Below, piece after piece: positions 1 through 6,601 of a DNA stretch of 8,306 nucleotides. The notes under the pieces are model-generated. The model searched no databases. It was not told the DNA's origin and worked only from the letters and a program-made list of their open reading frames with translations. The position numbers were made by a program, and so were the translations under genes. The stretch spans positions 1 through 8,306 of the forward strand of contig SBGC01000043.1 in the NCBI GenBank assembly GCA_006226985.1, read 5' to 3'. Each line of letters starts with the position of its first letter. Position 1 is the stretch's first letter. Source of the DNA: Bacillota bacterium (lineage in GTDB: Bacteria; Bacillota_I; Bacilli_A; Acholeplasmatales; Acholeplasmataceae).

Positions 1-12
1 GTTTAATCTATT

Positions 13-1167
13 TTATAATAGATTTCTAAAAATATCAATTTTATCTAGTTTTTCCCACGTGAAATCTTCATCTTCTCTACCGAAATGACCATACGCTGCT
101 GTTTTCGCAAAGATTGGACGTTTTAAGTCTAAGGCTTTAATGATGCTTGATGGTCTTAAATCAAAGTTTTTTTGTACTGCTGAATAGATTTTTTCTATCG
201 CTACGCGTTCCGTTCCAAATGTATCGATTCGTACACTTACAGGTTCTGAAACACCAATCGCGTATGCTATTTGGATTTCACATTGATCAGCAACACCTGA
301 ACCAACGATATTTTTAGCGATGTATCTTGCCATATATGCTGCACTTCGATCAACTTTGGTAGCATCTTTTCCTGAAAATGCTCCTCCACCATGACGTGCA
401 TAACCACCATATGTATCCACGATAATTTTTCGACCTGTTAATCCAGCATCTCCATGTGGCCCTCCCATTACAAAGCGACCTGTTGGGTTAATTTGATAAA
501 TGGTTTTTGATGTATCATATGCGCTTAAAATAGGATCAATAACATACTTATGTAATTCTTTTTTTAGTTCAGGTTGACGTTCGCTCCAATACTCATCATG
601 TTGTGTTGATAAAACCACTGTATGAATGCTTTCAGGTTGATTTTTTTCATTATATTCAACGGTCACTTGTGTTTTACCATCTGGGCGAAGACCATGAATA
701 AGATGATGTTCTCTAGCATAGGTTAGTTGTTCAGCTAAACGATGCGCAAGATGAATAGGAAGTGGCATGAGTTCTAACGTATCATTATTTGCATAACCAA
801 ACATAAGTCCTTGATCACCTGCACCAAGATCTTTATGCTCTGTTTTATTTACACCCATAGCAATATCAGGTGATTGTGGTTTAATGCGAACATCAATTAA
901 AACATCATCTGCATTATACCCATATTCAATATTGTTATAACCGATTTTTTTGATTGCTTGTCGTGCGACTTCTTCAAAATCGATGGTTGCTGTGGTTGTA
1001 ATTTCTCCAAATATCAAACAATAGTTTGTTGTTACGGCTGTTTCACATGCAACTCTTGCTTTTGGATCTGTTTTGAGTGCTGCATCTAAGATTGAATCAG
1101 ATATAAAATCTGCGACTTTATCTGGATGTCCCTTTGTTACTGATTCACTGCTAAATAATCTTTTCAT
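13..1167 (-). CDS. metK: S-adenosylmethionine synthetase (methionine adenosyltransferase)
   Basis: MetK makes S-adenosylmethionine from methionine and ATP in the cytoplasm, as a homo-oligomer with Mg2+ and K+. The 384-residue product, close to the family's usual length, carries the hallmark motifs: GHPDK at 13-17 with the catalytic His14, GAGDQG at 115-120 and the glycine-rich P-loop-like GGGAFSGKD at 260-268. All three domains appear intact. I chose the ATG at 1167 because an AAAGGA Shine-Dalgarno (1182-1177) sits 9 bases upstream and the residues after it match the usual MetK N terminus. An in-frame TTG at 1185 adds six residues but abuts the leader terminator and has no ribosome site. The gene has its own promoter and a SAM-I riboswitch, so high SAM should stop transcription before the coding region. 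Identity is very secure. Confidence 0.98.
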   Translation of the reverse strand: MKRLFSSESVTKGHPDKVADFISDSILDAALKTDPKARVACETAVTTNYCLIFGEITTTATIDFEEVARQAIKKIGYNNIEYGYNADDVLIDVRIKPQSPDIAMGVNKTEHKDLGAGDQGLMFGYANNDTLELMPLPIHLAHRLAEQLTYAREHHLIHGLRPDGKTQVTVEYNEKNQPESIHTVVLSTQHDEYWSERQPELKKELHKYVIDPILSAYDTSKTIYQINPTGRFVMGGPHGDAGLTGRKIIVDTYGGYARHGGGAFSGKDATKVDRSAAYMARYIAKNIVGSGVADQCEIQIAYAIGVSEPVSVRIDTFGTERVAIEKIYSAVQKNFDLRPSSIIKALDLKRPIFAKTAAYGHFGREDEDFTWEKLDKIDIFRNLL

Positions 1168-1176
1168 GTTTTTTCT

Positions 1177-1182
1177 TCCTTT
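1177..1182 (-). promoter_or_regulatory. metK Shine-Dalgarno site
   Basis: AAAGGA lies 9 bases before the ATG at 1167 and just after the U-tract of the riboswitch terminator. It decides the start codon: the upstream in-frame TTG at 1185 lies before this site, so the ATG is preferred. Confidence 0.85.
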
Positions 1183-1183
1183 C

Positions 1184-1214
1184 AAAAAAAATACGCTTTT
1201 CCCAAGGAAAAGCG
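1184..1214 (-). terminator. Rho-independent terminator of the metK SAM riboswitch
   Basis: On the minus strand CGCTTTTCC (1214-1206) pairs perfectly with GGAAAAGCG (1202-1194) around a three-base loop, and an eight-T run follows (1191-1184). This is a textbook intrinsic terminator, ending 16 bases before the metK ATG. Its 5' arm shares bases with the 3' half of the antiterminator, so the two folds exclude each other. It probably also ends read-through transcripts from the upstream priA unit, because no other terminator is seen before it. Confidence 0.92.
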
Positions 1215-1230
1215 CACTTTGGTTTTCCTT
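1204..1230 (-). promoter_or_regulatory. Antiterminator helix of the metK leader
   Basis: AAGGAAAA (1230-1223) is perfectly complementary to TTTTCCTT (1211-1204). The first strand overlaps the 3' side of aptamer helix P1 (AATAAG, 1233-1228) and the second overlaps the 5' arm of the terminator. When SAM is bound, P1 holds the first strand and the terminator forms. Without SAM the antiterminator can form and metK is transcribed. The complementarity is seen in the sequence; the switching logic is the established S-box mechanism. Confidence 0.85.
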
Positions 1231-1319
1231 ATTGATGGGTTATACCCCTCGTGATGAGCACCTAATTAAATAGGTTGCTGCTACTTCGTCGGTCACTAGC
1301 CTCCATAGCTCTGAATAAG
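1227..1319 (-). ncRNA. SAM-I (S-box) riboswitch aptamer upstream of metK
   Basis: The minus strand shows the S-box signature in order: AGAG after the first P1 strand, GACGAA on the 3' side of P2, AGCAACC, and GGTGCTCAT after P3. P1 is CTTATT (1319-1314) with AATAAG (1233-1228). P2 is GCTAT (1309-1305) with GTAGC (1284-1280). P3 is CCTA (1274-1271) with TAGG (1264-1261). P4 is GGGT (1247-1244) with ACCC (1240-1237). A pseudoknot joins GTGA in the P2 loop (1296-1293) to TCAC after P3 (1254-1251). Binding of SAM should stabilise P1 and favour the downstream terminator, giving feedback on SAM synthesis. Position before metK and the complete expression platform make the call firm. Confidence 0.95.
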
Positions 1320-1329
1320 TTATACTTAT
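1315..1329 (-). repeat. Inverted repeat at the 5' edge of the riboswitch
   Basis: ATAAGT (1329-1324) and ACTTAT (1320-1315) are perfect reverse complements separated by three bases. The second arm overlaps the 5' strand of riboswitch helix P1, so this AU-only-rich hairpin would compete with P1. It lies within the predicted transcript. It may be functional or a chance product of AT-rich sequence. Confidence 0.5.
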
Positions 1330-1351
1330 ACACATATTGAATTGCGATACT

Positions 1352-1380
1352 ATAATACCTTAAAATATAATGAAAGTCAA
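1352..1380 (-). promoter_or_regulatory. Sigma-A type promoter of metK
   Basis: A -35 box TTGACT (1380-1375) and a -10 box TATTAT (1357-1352) are separated by 17 bases, each matching consensus at five of six positions. The start of transcription would fall near 1345, about 25 bases before the SAM aptamer, giving a leader of roughly 180 bases. The -35 box lies only 15 bases past the stop codon of the upstream membrane-protein gene. Confidence 0.8.
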
Positions 1381-1395
1381 TGATAATCCCTTGAT

Positions 1396-2715
1396 TTAGA
1401 AATTGTTATACATCTCATTAAATTCATCATGAATTTTTAAAAATCTTTCCTTTAAATCATAGTCAAAATAATTCGATAATTCTGTTTGAAATGATTTTAA
1501 CACATCTTTATGTGACATCGGTCTTTTATATGATTTAAGTCCACGCATGGTTAAATATAGATCAGATAGCAGAATAATTTGAGATTCGATTTCTGGTTGT
1601 ATGAGTAACATTTCTTTTAAGAATTTTTCGTTTGCTGTATCTTCCATGTGAGCTCTTGCGATATCTTCACATTTTTGTGCAAGCTGCATACGTTTGGCAA
1701 TCTTGGATCCTAGTTCTGTTTTTTCCTTAAGGATATCATACGATTTTTCATCAAAAGCATTCATATCATTTAATAAATTTTTAATCTCTTGATATTGAAG
1801 ATGAATAATAGCATAAGCGTTCATTTCATCCATTTTTTGTTGACTTAAGCCGTAATAATCGCCAAGTTTAATCGCCATGGTTTGAACTTGGTAAGCATGT
1901 CTTTTATCCATAAGAGTATAACTTGATGAAAACACGACTGAGAATAAATCACCAACGATATGTGAAAAATCTCCTTGTACCTGACGTCTTTTAACAAGTT
2001 CTTTTTTCCGTTCTTCTTGCATAAATTGACCCATTGAAACAATGGCGTAAACAACGAAGTAAAACAAAATAAATAAAAGTGTTCTCAGAAGAATATCCGA
2101 AAATTCAGGTAATCGGATAAATTTAGGTAAGAAACTAATAATGGTCTCACCATTGACTAACCCGTGGAAATTATATGTCCATATAAGATGGATTACAGTG
2201 AGTAATGCTAAGAGTCCTTGAAAGGATCCTGCAAGTAACCTTTTTTCTTGGTATAAAGAAATAACAACAATCGCATAATACATTAAAATATATGCACCTG
2301 TTTCAAAATATTCGATATTATAAAGTCTTGCATAAATTAAAATCGATGAGAAAAAGATGTAGAAAGCAGCCACATACATTGCAACCATTTGTTTGGTGCG
2401 ATCGGTTGTATCCATATTAATTAATTTTTTTAATAATTTATTGATCACATAGGTAATCGGAAAAGCTAAAACGGTTAAAAACCAGTCAGATATTTGACTT
2501 GAACTCGATAAAGATAAGACAAATAAAATGATTGAATACATGATATTTGATAAGAAAATGATGTTTTTAATCACGACATTACGACGATAGAGTACCATCA
2601 CATCATTTGTGATATCGACACCTTCTTCAAAACCAAAAAACTTAGCGAAAATACGTTTGCCAAGTGCTTTTAGATTGAATATGCTTTGTTTTTTGGGTTT
2701 ATCCACTTCAATCAT
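1396..2715 (-). CDS. Six-helix membrane protein with a degenerate HD-GYP-like cytoplasmic domain
   Basis: The 439-residue protein starts with a basic cytoplasmic segment. About six hydrophobic helices follow, near residues 49-69, 77-97, 108-128, 139-155, 160-180 and 207-229. A soluble C-terminal half runs from about 235 to 439. That half follows the layout of HD-GYP phosphodiesterases: a helix with His273, then AIIHL at 302-306 where HD is expected, KEKTELG at 330-336 in place of KxHPEIG, AHMED at 355-359 in the HHExxDGxGYP region, SDLYLTM at 384-390 in place of the ADxYDAL motif, and KRP with a final FDYDL. Most metal ligands and the GYP motif are missing, so it is probably not an active phosphodiesterase; a sensory or scaffolding role is my inference. 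It ends the priA unit, three bases after pgpA. The ATG at 2715 has almost no space after AAAGGA, and GTG at 2706 may be the real start. PgpH-like 7TM-HD proteins are an alternative relation. Confidence 0.85.
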   Translation of the reverse strand: MIEVDKPKKQSIFNLKALGKRIFAKFFGFEEGVDITNDVMVLYRRNVVIKNIIFLSNIMYSIILFVLSLSSSSQISDWFLTVLAFPITYVINKLLKKLINMDTTDRTKQMVAMYVAAFYIFFSSILIYARLYNIEYFETGAYILMYYAIVVISLYQEKRLLAGSFQGLLALLTVIHLIWTYNFHGLVNGETIISFLPKFIRLPEFSDILLRTLLFILFYFVVYAIVSMGQFMQEERKKELVKRRQVQGDFSHIVGDLFSVVFSSSYTLMDKRHAYQVQTMAIKLGDYYGLSQQKMDEMNAYAIIHLQYQEIKNLLNDMNAFDEKSYDILKEKTELGSKIAKRMQLAQKCEDIARAHMEDTANEKFLKEMLLIQPEIESQIILLSDLYLTMRGLKSYKRPMSHKDVLKSFQTELSNYFDYDLKERFLKIHDEFNEMYNNF

Positions 2716-2720
2716 CCTTT
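2715..2720 (-). promoter_or_regulatory. Shine-Dalgarno site that favours a GTG start at 2706
   Basis: AAAGGA overlaps the first base of the ATG at 2715, which leaves no usable spacing for that codon. It sits 8 bases before an in-frame GTG at 2706-2704 (codon 4). No other purine-rich site lies closer upstream, so the shorter product of 436 residues is plausible. Confidence 0.55.
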
Positions 2721-3291
2721 ATTTAATGTCAAATATACTAAAACGTTTAACACCTGTGTCTTCGTGTGCTAAATCTTCGTTTAAGATTTGTGCTACACGA
2801 GTCGATGCTGCAGCAGCAATCGCTCCAACAATATCATCTAAGAATGTATGACAAATACCATCTTCTTTACCTGCATCATTTAAGCGTTTAACGATGCCAT
2901 GTTTATTGACATCAATATCACCAAAATTTGTTTGACCAATGGTGCCATATAAACCAGCAACATCAAGCCCCATCGTTTCATCGATGCCAAACATACCTAA
3001 ATCTTCATAAATAATATCTTGAATAGGTCCTTGGAACATTTTTTCTTCAGCTAAGCGATCAATTTCAGCAGCGAGTTGAATATGATGAAAAACATCGCGG
3101 AGTGATAAGATTTTCTCTACAGATTCCATACAAACATCTCTTGATACATCATCTGAATATTTAGATTGTTGTTGATAACATATTTCAGCAATCGCTTCTA
3201 ATTGTACACCACGTTTGTTTAACGTTTTTTTATTAATTTCAAACATTTCTTGTCGTGTAAACACAAGTTTTTTTGGTTTTGTATCAGCCAT
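2719..3291 (-). CDS. pgpA: PgpA/LtrC-type phosphatidylglycerophosphatase A family protein
   Basis: PgpA-family proteins are linked to removal of phosphate from phosphatidylglycerophosphate, the last step of phosphatidylglycerol synthesis. The 190-residue product resembles the soluble Gram-positive branch (Bacillus YutG, Listeria LtrC). It shows KRGVQLEAIAE at about 26-36, the central GIDE and LYGTIGQTNFG segments at about 102-124, KRLND at 135-139 and the diagnostic HTFLDDIVGAIAAAAS at 148-163, with the paired Asp152 and Asp153 as likely catalytic or metal-binding residues. There is no membrane helix, unlike E. coli PgpA. It is somewhat longer than I recall for YutG, with an extra charged tail after about 170. 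The start codon overlaps the end of fmt by 8 bases, and a GAAGGGA site lies upstream inside fmt, so translation is probably coupled. Family membership is secure; the exact substrate in this branch is less certain. Confidence 0.88.
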   Translation of the reverse strand: MADTKPKKLVFTRQEMFEINKKTLNKRGVQLEAIAEICYQQQSKYSDDVSRDVCMESVEKILSLRDVFHHIQLAAEIDRLAEEKMFQGPIQDIIYEDLGMFGIDETMGLDVAGLYGTIGQTNFGDIDVNKHGIVKRLNDAGKEDGICHTFLDDIVGAIAAAASTRVAQILNEDLAHEDTGVKRFSIFDIK

Positions 3292-4225
3292 TACGTTTCA
3301 TCCCTTCTATAAACACATCACCTTGTTTGATGATGTTTTGTCCATTTAAAAAATCTTTAATCATCAGTTTCTTTTTGCCGGGAGCTTGAATTTCTAATAT
3401 TTCTATTGCGCCATCAATCGTTTTAATGATTAAGTTCTTCTTGATGTCAAGTACCGTACCAGCTTGAATGCTCTTATCCATTATTATATCACTACTTATC
3501 GCTTTAAAGCACTTAAGCGTCGTTTGATTGATGTACATGGACGCACCAATATCAGGTGAAAGTCCGCGAATGCGATTTATGATTTTTGAAGTAGGCCATG
3601 TGAATGAGATCTGCTCATCAACTTGTTTAAGTGTTTTCGCAAATGTTACTTGTCTTTCATCTTGAGGAACTCTATGAACGATACCGTGTGATAAGTCACT
3701 TAAAACTTCATCAAGTAACTTAACGCCAAGATTTGATAATTTTTGTGTGAGTGTTTTTGTGTTATCATCGCTATCAATGGTTACCTTATCTTGCTTTATA
3801 ATATCACCACTATCCATCGCGTATGCCATATACATTATCGTAATACCTGTTTCCTTTAAGCCATCAAATAAAGCATATTGAATAGGAGCACCACCACGAT
3901 ATGCGGGTAATAATGACCCGTGGACATTAATGGATTCGATATGATTTAATAAATCTTCTGGTAACATTTGACCATAAGCTGCAGTCACAATATAATCAGG
4001 TTTAAGGTCAAGAATAAATTGATACTCTTTTCGCAAACTTTCTGGTTGATAGATCGGAAGACCAAGTGAAATAGCCTTCTGTTTTACAGGTGAAAACAAA
4101 AGTTCTTTCTTTCTACCAACAGGTTTATCAGGTTGTGTAACTACTGCAAGTACCTGATGTTTTTGGTAAAGCATCTCCAAGATTGGAACAGAAAAATCAG
4201 GTGTACCCATAAATACAATTTTCAT
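3284..4225 (-). CDS. fmt: Methionyl-tRNA formyltransferase
   Basis: Fmt transfers a formyl group from 10-formyltetrahydrofolate to Met-tRNA(fMet), producing the initiator tRNA that IF-2 selects. The 313-residue protein has the usual length and two domains. The N-terminal formyltransferase fold opens with KIVFMGTPDFS, and the catalytic triad is visible as Asn100 and His102 in NVHGSLLP and Asp138 in MDSGD. The tRNA-binding C-terminal domain begins near 205 and contains RIRGLSP at about 218-224 and the closing GKKKLMIKDFLNG. In many relatives the sequence after LSP is WPGA; here it is DIGA, a modest variation. The ATG at 4225 follows an AGGTGAT ribosome site that overlaps the priA stop, 8 bases away. 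The TGA stop lies inside the start of pgpA. Peptide deformylase (def), often next to fmt, is not in this window. Confidence 0.97.
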   Translation of the reverse strand: MKIVFMGTPDFSVPILEMLYQKHQVLAVVTQPDKPVGRKKELLFSPVKQKAISLGLPIYQPESLRKEYQFILDLKPDYIVTAAYGQMLPEDLLNHIESINVHGSLLPAYRGGAPIQYALFDGLKETGITIMYMAYAMDSGDIIKQDKVTIDSDDNTKTLTQKLSNLGVKLLDEVLSDLSHGIVHRVPQDERQVTFAKTLKQVDEQISFTWPTSKIINRIRGLSPDIGASMYINQTTLKCFKAISSDIIMDKSIQAGTVLDIKKNLIIKTIDGAIEILEIQAPGKKKLMIKDFLNGQNIIKQGDVFIEGMKRNG

Positions 4226-4233
4226 AAAATCAC

Positions 4234-6552
4234 CTACACAATGTCTAACATGGGATAATATCTTATACTCACATGCGTTTGTTCTTTGATGTGTTCTATG
4301 ATATCAAAGACTTGATGTTCATTCATATCACGATATTTAAGTGTGATTGTAAAGCGATGCATATCTTTGATCCGTTTGATAAGCGCTAAAGATGGACCTA
4401 AAACCATTATACCAAGAGCTTCAATTTTTTTCTTTAATATAAAAGCTGTTTGATATGCTTTAAGAAATCCAACATCACTCACTAAAATCTGTGAAGTTTT
4501 CTTAAAGGGTTCAATGTCTTGAATCTTTCTTTCATATAAAGCTTCTTTATAAAATACTTCATACGGTTTACTTACGGATTGAATAGCAAAATGTTGGATA
4601 TTATAACCTTGAATAATCGTTTCACCTGGCATAAATCTACCCGATCTTCCAGATGCTTGTGATAAAAGCATATACGTTTTTTCTGTTGCATGATAAGAAG
4701 GTACTTTAAGAGATAAATCAGCCATAAGTATACCCATAAGCGTTACTTTAGGAAAATCTAGTCCTTTAGCAATCATTTGCGTTCCAATTAAGATATCTGC
4801 TTGTTCAGATTGAAACTGATGCCATATCTTTTCATGACTATGCTTTGTCTGTGTTATATTTTGATCAAGTCGTAATATTTTAGCGTCAGGTATTGCTTTT
4901 TTAAGGGTCGACTCAATATATTCAATGCCAATACCTACTTCCTTAACTTTATCTTCACCACATGCCTCACATGTTTTACTAAATGGTTTTTCATAACCAC
5001 AATAATGACATTTCAAGATATTCTTATCCTTATAATAGGTTAATGAAACATCACAATGTGGACACTTAGGAACATCACCACATGAACGACATAAAACAAA
5101 CGGTGCATATCCTTTACGATTATATAAAAGCATGACCTGTTCTTTTCTTTCTAATCGGTCTAGAATACTTAAGAGTAGTTTCCGTGAAAAGATGGTTGTA
5201 TTTTTTTGTCTTAATTCTTCTTTCATATCAACATAATGGATTTTTGGTAATGGCAAATCAAGTGGTCTTTTCGTTAATTCGAGAAGTTGATATGTATGAA
5301 GTGATGCAAAATACATCGATGTAATTGATGGTGTTGCAGAACCCAAAACAAGTGGGATTTGATGATAGTCTGCACGAAGTAATGCGATATCTTTCGCTTG
5401 ATAAATAACGCCTTCAAGTTGTTGGTAGGATTCATCGTGTTCTTCATCTATGATGATAAGTCCAAGATTTTCCATCTTTAAAAATACGGCTGACCTTGTA
5501 CCGACAACAACACATGGTTCATCTTTTTGAATTTGACGATATTGATCAAATCGTTCACCTTTTGATAAACCACTGTGATATGTATAAAGATGTTTTACAG
5601 TTGGCATCAAACGTTGTAACATCGGTGCAATCAACGTAATTTCAGGGACAAGAAGTAAGACTTTTTTATGTTGTTTTAAAACCTGCTTAATAACTTCAAT
5701 ATAGACTTCAGTCTTACCTGATCCTGTAATTCCTTTAAGTAAAAATGTGGATCTTGAATTTATAGATGATAGGATGCTAGATGTCGCGTTTTGCTGTTCA
5801 TCTGTTAATACAATATCTTTATTAACTTCTTCAAAAAAGTGATGTGGATCTCTTAAAACTTCCTTTTCAAAAGGCATCAAAACCTCATGTTTGATGAGTG
5901 TATTGATTTGACTTACGGAGATTCCTTGTTCTAGTAAAGCCTTTTTCGAGTATTCATCGTGTTCTATAAAGATATTTACGACATCAACGTATTTACTCAT
6001 TTTAGGATAATGATGATGGTGATTAAATGTGTAATAGGTTTCTGTCTTTATCTTGTTTTTTTCTTGAATGATTGTTTTTATATCAATGATTTTTTGTCGT
6101 TTTAATCGTGTTAATTTGCTTTGATAAACTTGATCCTTCTTTTTTAATCGCCAAATGTTTTTCTTATTAAAAAATGGTTTCAAATCATCGTCAACAAGAC
6201 TTAAGTCGTTCGCATATACTTCTTTTGTATATGTCACTGTGAGTTCATGATTAATCACTGTTTTTAAAAGTTCATTAAAAAGATTTATTCCTTGAAGTTT
6301 TAAATGATCAATCATCAAAAAATGTTCATCATCAAGCGTTGGAACAATATCTAAACATGATATGATTTCCTTTGTTGCATCCCTACTTTGTGAAACGATA
6401 TCGATCACAAATCCTAAACGTTTTTGTTGACCAAAGGGTACATAGACACGTGAACCTTTTTCCAAAAAACCCTCCATAGTTGAAGGGATAATATAGTCGT
6501 ATAACTGATTAACTTCGTGATGACTGATATCAACGATTACTTTTGCGTACAT
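4234..6552 (-). CDS. priA: Primosomal protein N', replication restart helicase PriA
   Basis: PriA recognises stalled or collapsed replication forks and reloads the replicative helicase. The 772-residue protein is full length. The 3'-end-binding domain covers about 1-105 and a less conserved winged-helix region about 120-230. The helicase core has Walker A GITGSGKT at 274-281, the DEEH box at 369-372, GSATPS at 404-409, IGTQMIAKGLDFP at 589-601 and QASGRSGR at 632-639 (often QVAGRAGR). Between the lobes, eight cysteines (488, 491, 497, 500, 515, 518, 528, 531) form the two zinc sites that hold the primosome contacts. A four-histidine run at 178-181 sits in the variable linker. A GGTGA site precedes the ATG. 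It leads a unit with fmt, pgpA and the membrane protein, behind a probable extended -10 promoter. Confidence 0.98.
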   Translation of the reverse strand: MYAKVIVDISHHEVNQLYDYIIPSTMEGFLEKGSRVYVPFGQQKRLGFVIDIVSQSRDATKEIISCLDIVPTLDDEHFLMIDHLKLQGINLFNELLKTVINHELTVTYTKEVYANDLSLVDDDLKPFFNKKNIWRLKKKDQVYQSKLTRLKRQKIIDIKTIIQEKNKIKTETYYTFNHHHHYPKMSKYVDVVNIFIEHDEYSKKALLEQGISVSQINTLIKHEVLMPFEKEVLRDPHHFFEEVNKDIVLTDEQQNATSSILSSINSRSTFLLKGITGSGKTEVYIEVIKQVLKQHKKVLLLVPEITLIAPMLQRLMPTVKHLYTYHSGLSKGERFDQYRQIQKDEPCVVVGTRSAVFLKMENLGLIIIDEEHDESYQQLEGVIYQAKDIALLRADYHQIPLVLGSATPSITSMYFASLHTYQLLELTKRPLDLPLPKIHYVDMKEELRQKNTTIFSRKLLLSILDRLERKEQVMLLYNRKGYAPFVLCRSCGDVPKCPHCDVSLTYYKDKNILKCHYCGYEKPFSKTCEACGEDKVKEVGIGIEYIESTLKKAIPDAKILRLDQNITQTKHSHEKIWHQFQSEQADILIGTQMIAKGLDFPKVTLMGILMADLSLKVPSYHATEKTYMLLSQASGRSGRFMPGETIIQGYNIQHFAIQSVSKPYEVFYKEALYERKIQDIEPFKKTSQILVSDVGFLKAYQTAFILKKKIEALGIMVLGPSLALIKRIKDMHRFTITLKYRDMNEHQVFDIIEHIKEQTHVSIRYYPMLDIV

Positions 6553-6567
6553 AAATTCACCATCTAT

Positions 6568-6576
6568 ATTATATCA
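6568..6576 (-). promoter_or_regulatory. Extended -10 promoter of the priA-fmt-pgpA unit
   Basis: TGATATAAT is a perfect extended -10 (TG, one base, TATAAT) in the 49-base gap before priA. No good -35 box stands at 17 bases, as expected for extended -10 promoters; a TTGTCT at 6600-6595 is too far (21 bases). The predicted start near 6561 would leave only about ten bases before the ATG at 6552, with GGTGA at the very 5' end. Confidence 0.5.
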
Positions 6577-6584
6577 TTTGATAT
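6571..6584. repeat. Short inverted repeat over the priA -10 box
   Basis: ATATCA and TGATAT are perfect inverted arms separated by two bases, and one arm overlaps the extended -10. It has the form of a small operator, but in such AT-rich DNA it may be chance. Confidence 0.3.
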
Positions 6585-6601
6585 GCATTTAAAAAGACAA
6601 A

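Noticed and set aside
1168..1185. Six-residue N-terminal extension of metK from a TTG at 1185
   Set aside because: The TTG sits at the end of the terminator U-tract, has no ribosome site before it, and the extension is not part of the MetK family. The ATG at 1167 has a well-spaced AAAGGA.
1073..1273. Plus-strand open frame of 66 codons
   Set aside because: It runs antisense through the 5' end of metK and its riboswitch, and the translation resembles no known protein.
1385..1397. AATC-AAGG-GATT hairpin as a terminator before the metK promoter
   Set aside because: The stem is only four pairs and has no following U-tract.
1845..2054. Minus-strand open frame of 69 codons in another frame of the membrane-protein gene
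   Set aside because: It is fully inside a well-supported gene and shows no family features.
2609..2851. Plus-strand open frame of 80 codons
   Set aside because: It is antisense to the end of pgpA and the start of the membrane-protein gene, with no independent support.
6007..6018. Run of four histidines in PriA as a possible metal site
   Set aside because: It lies in the variable winged-helix linker and comes from an ATG/ATGATG-like low-complexity stretch; the real zinc sites are the eight cysteines at 488-531.
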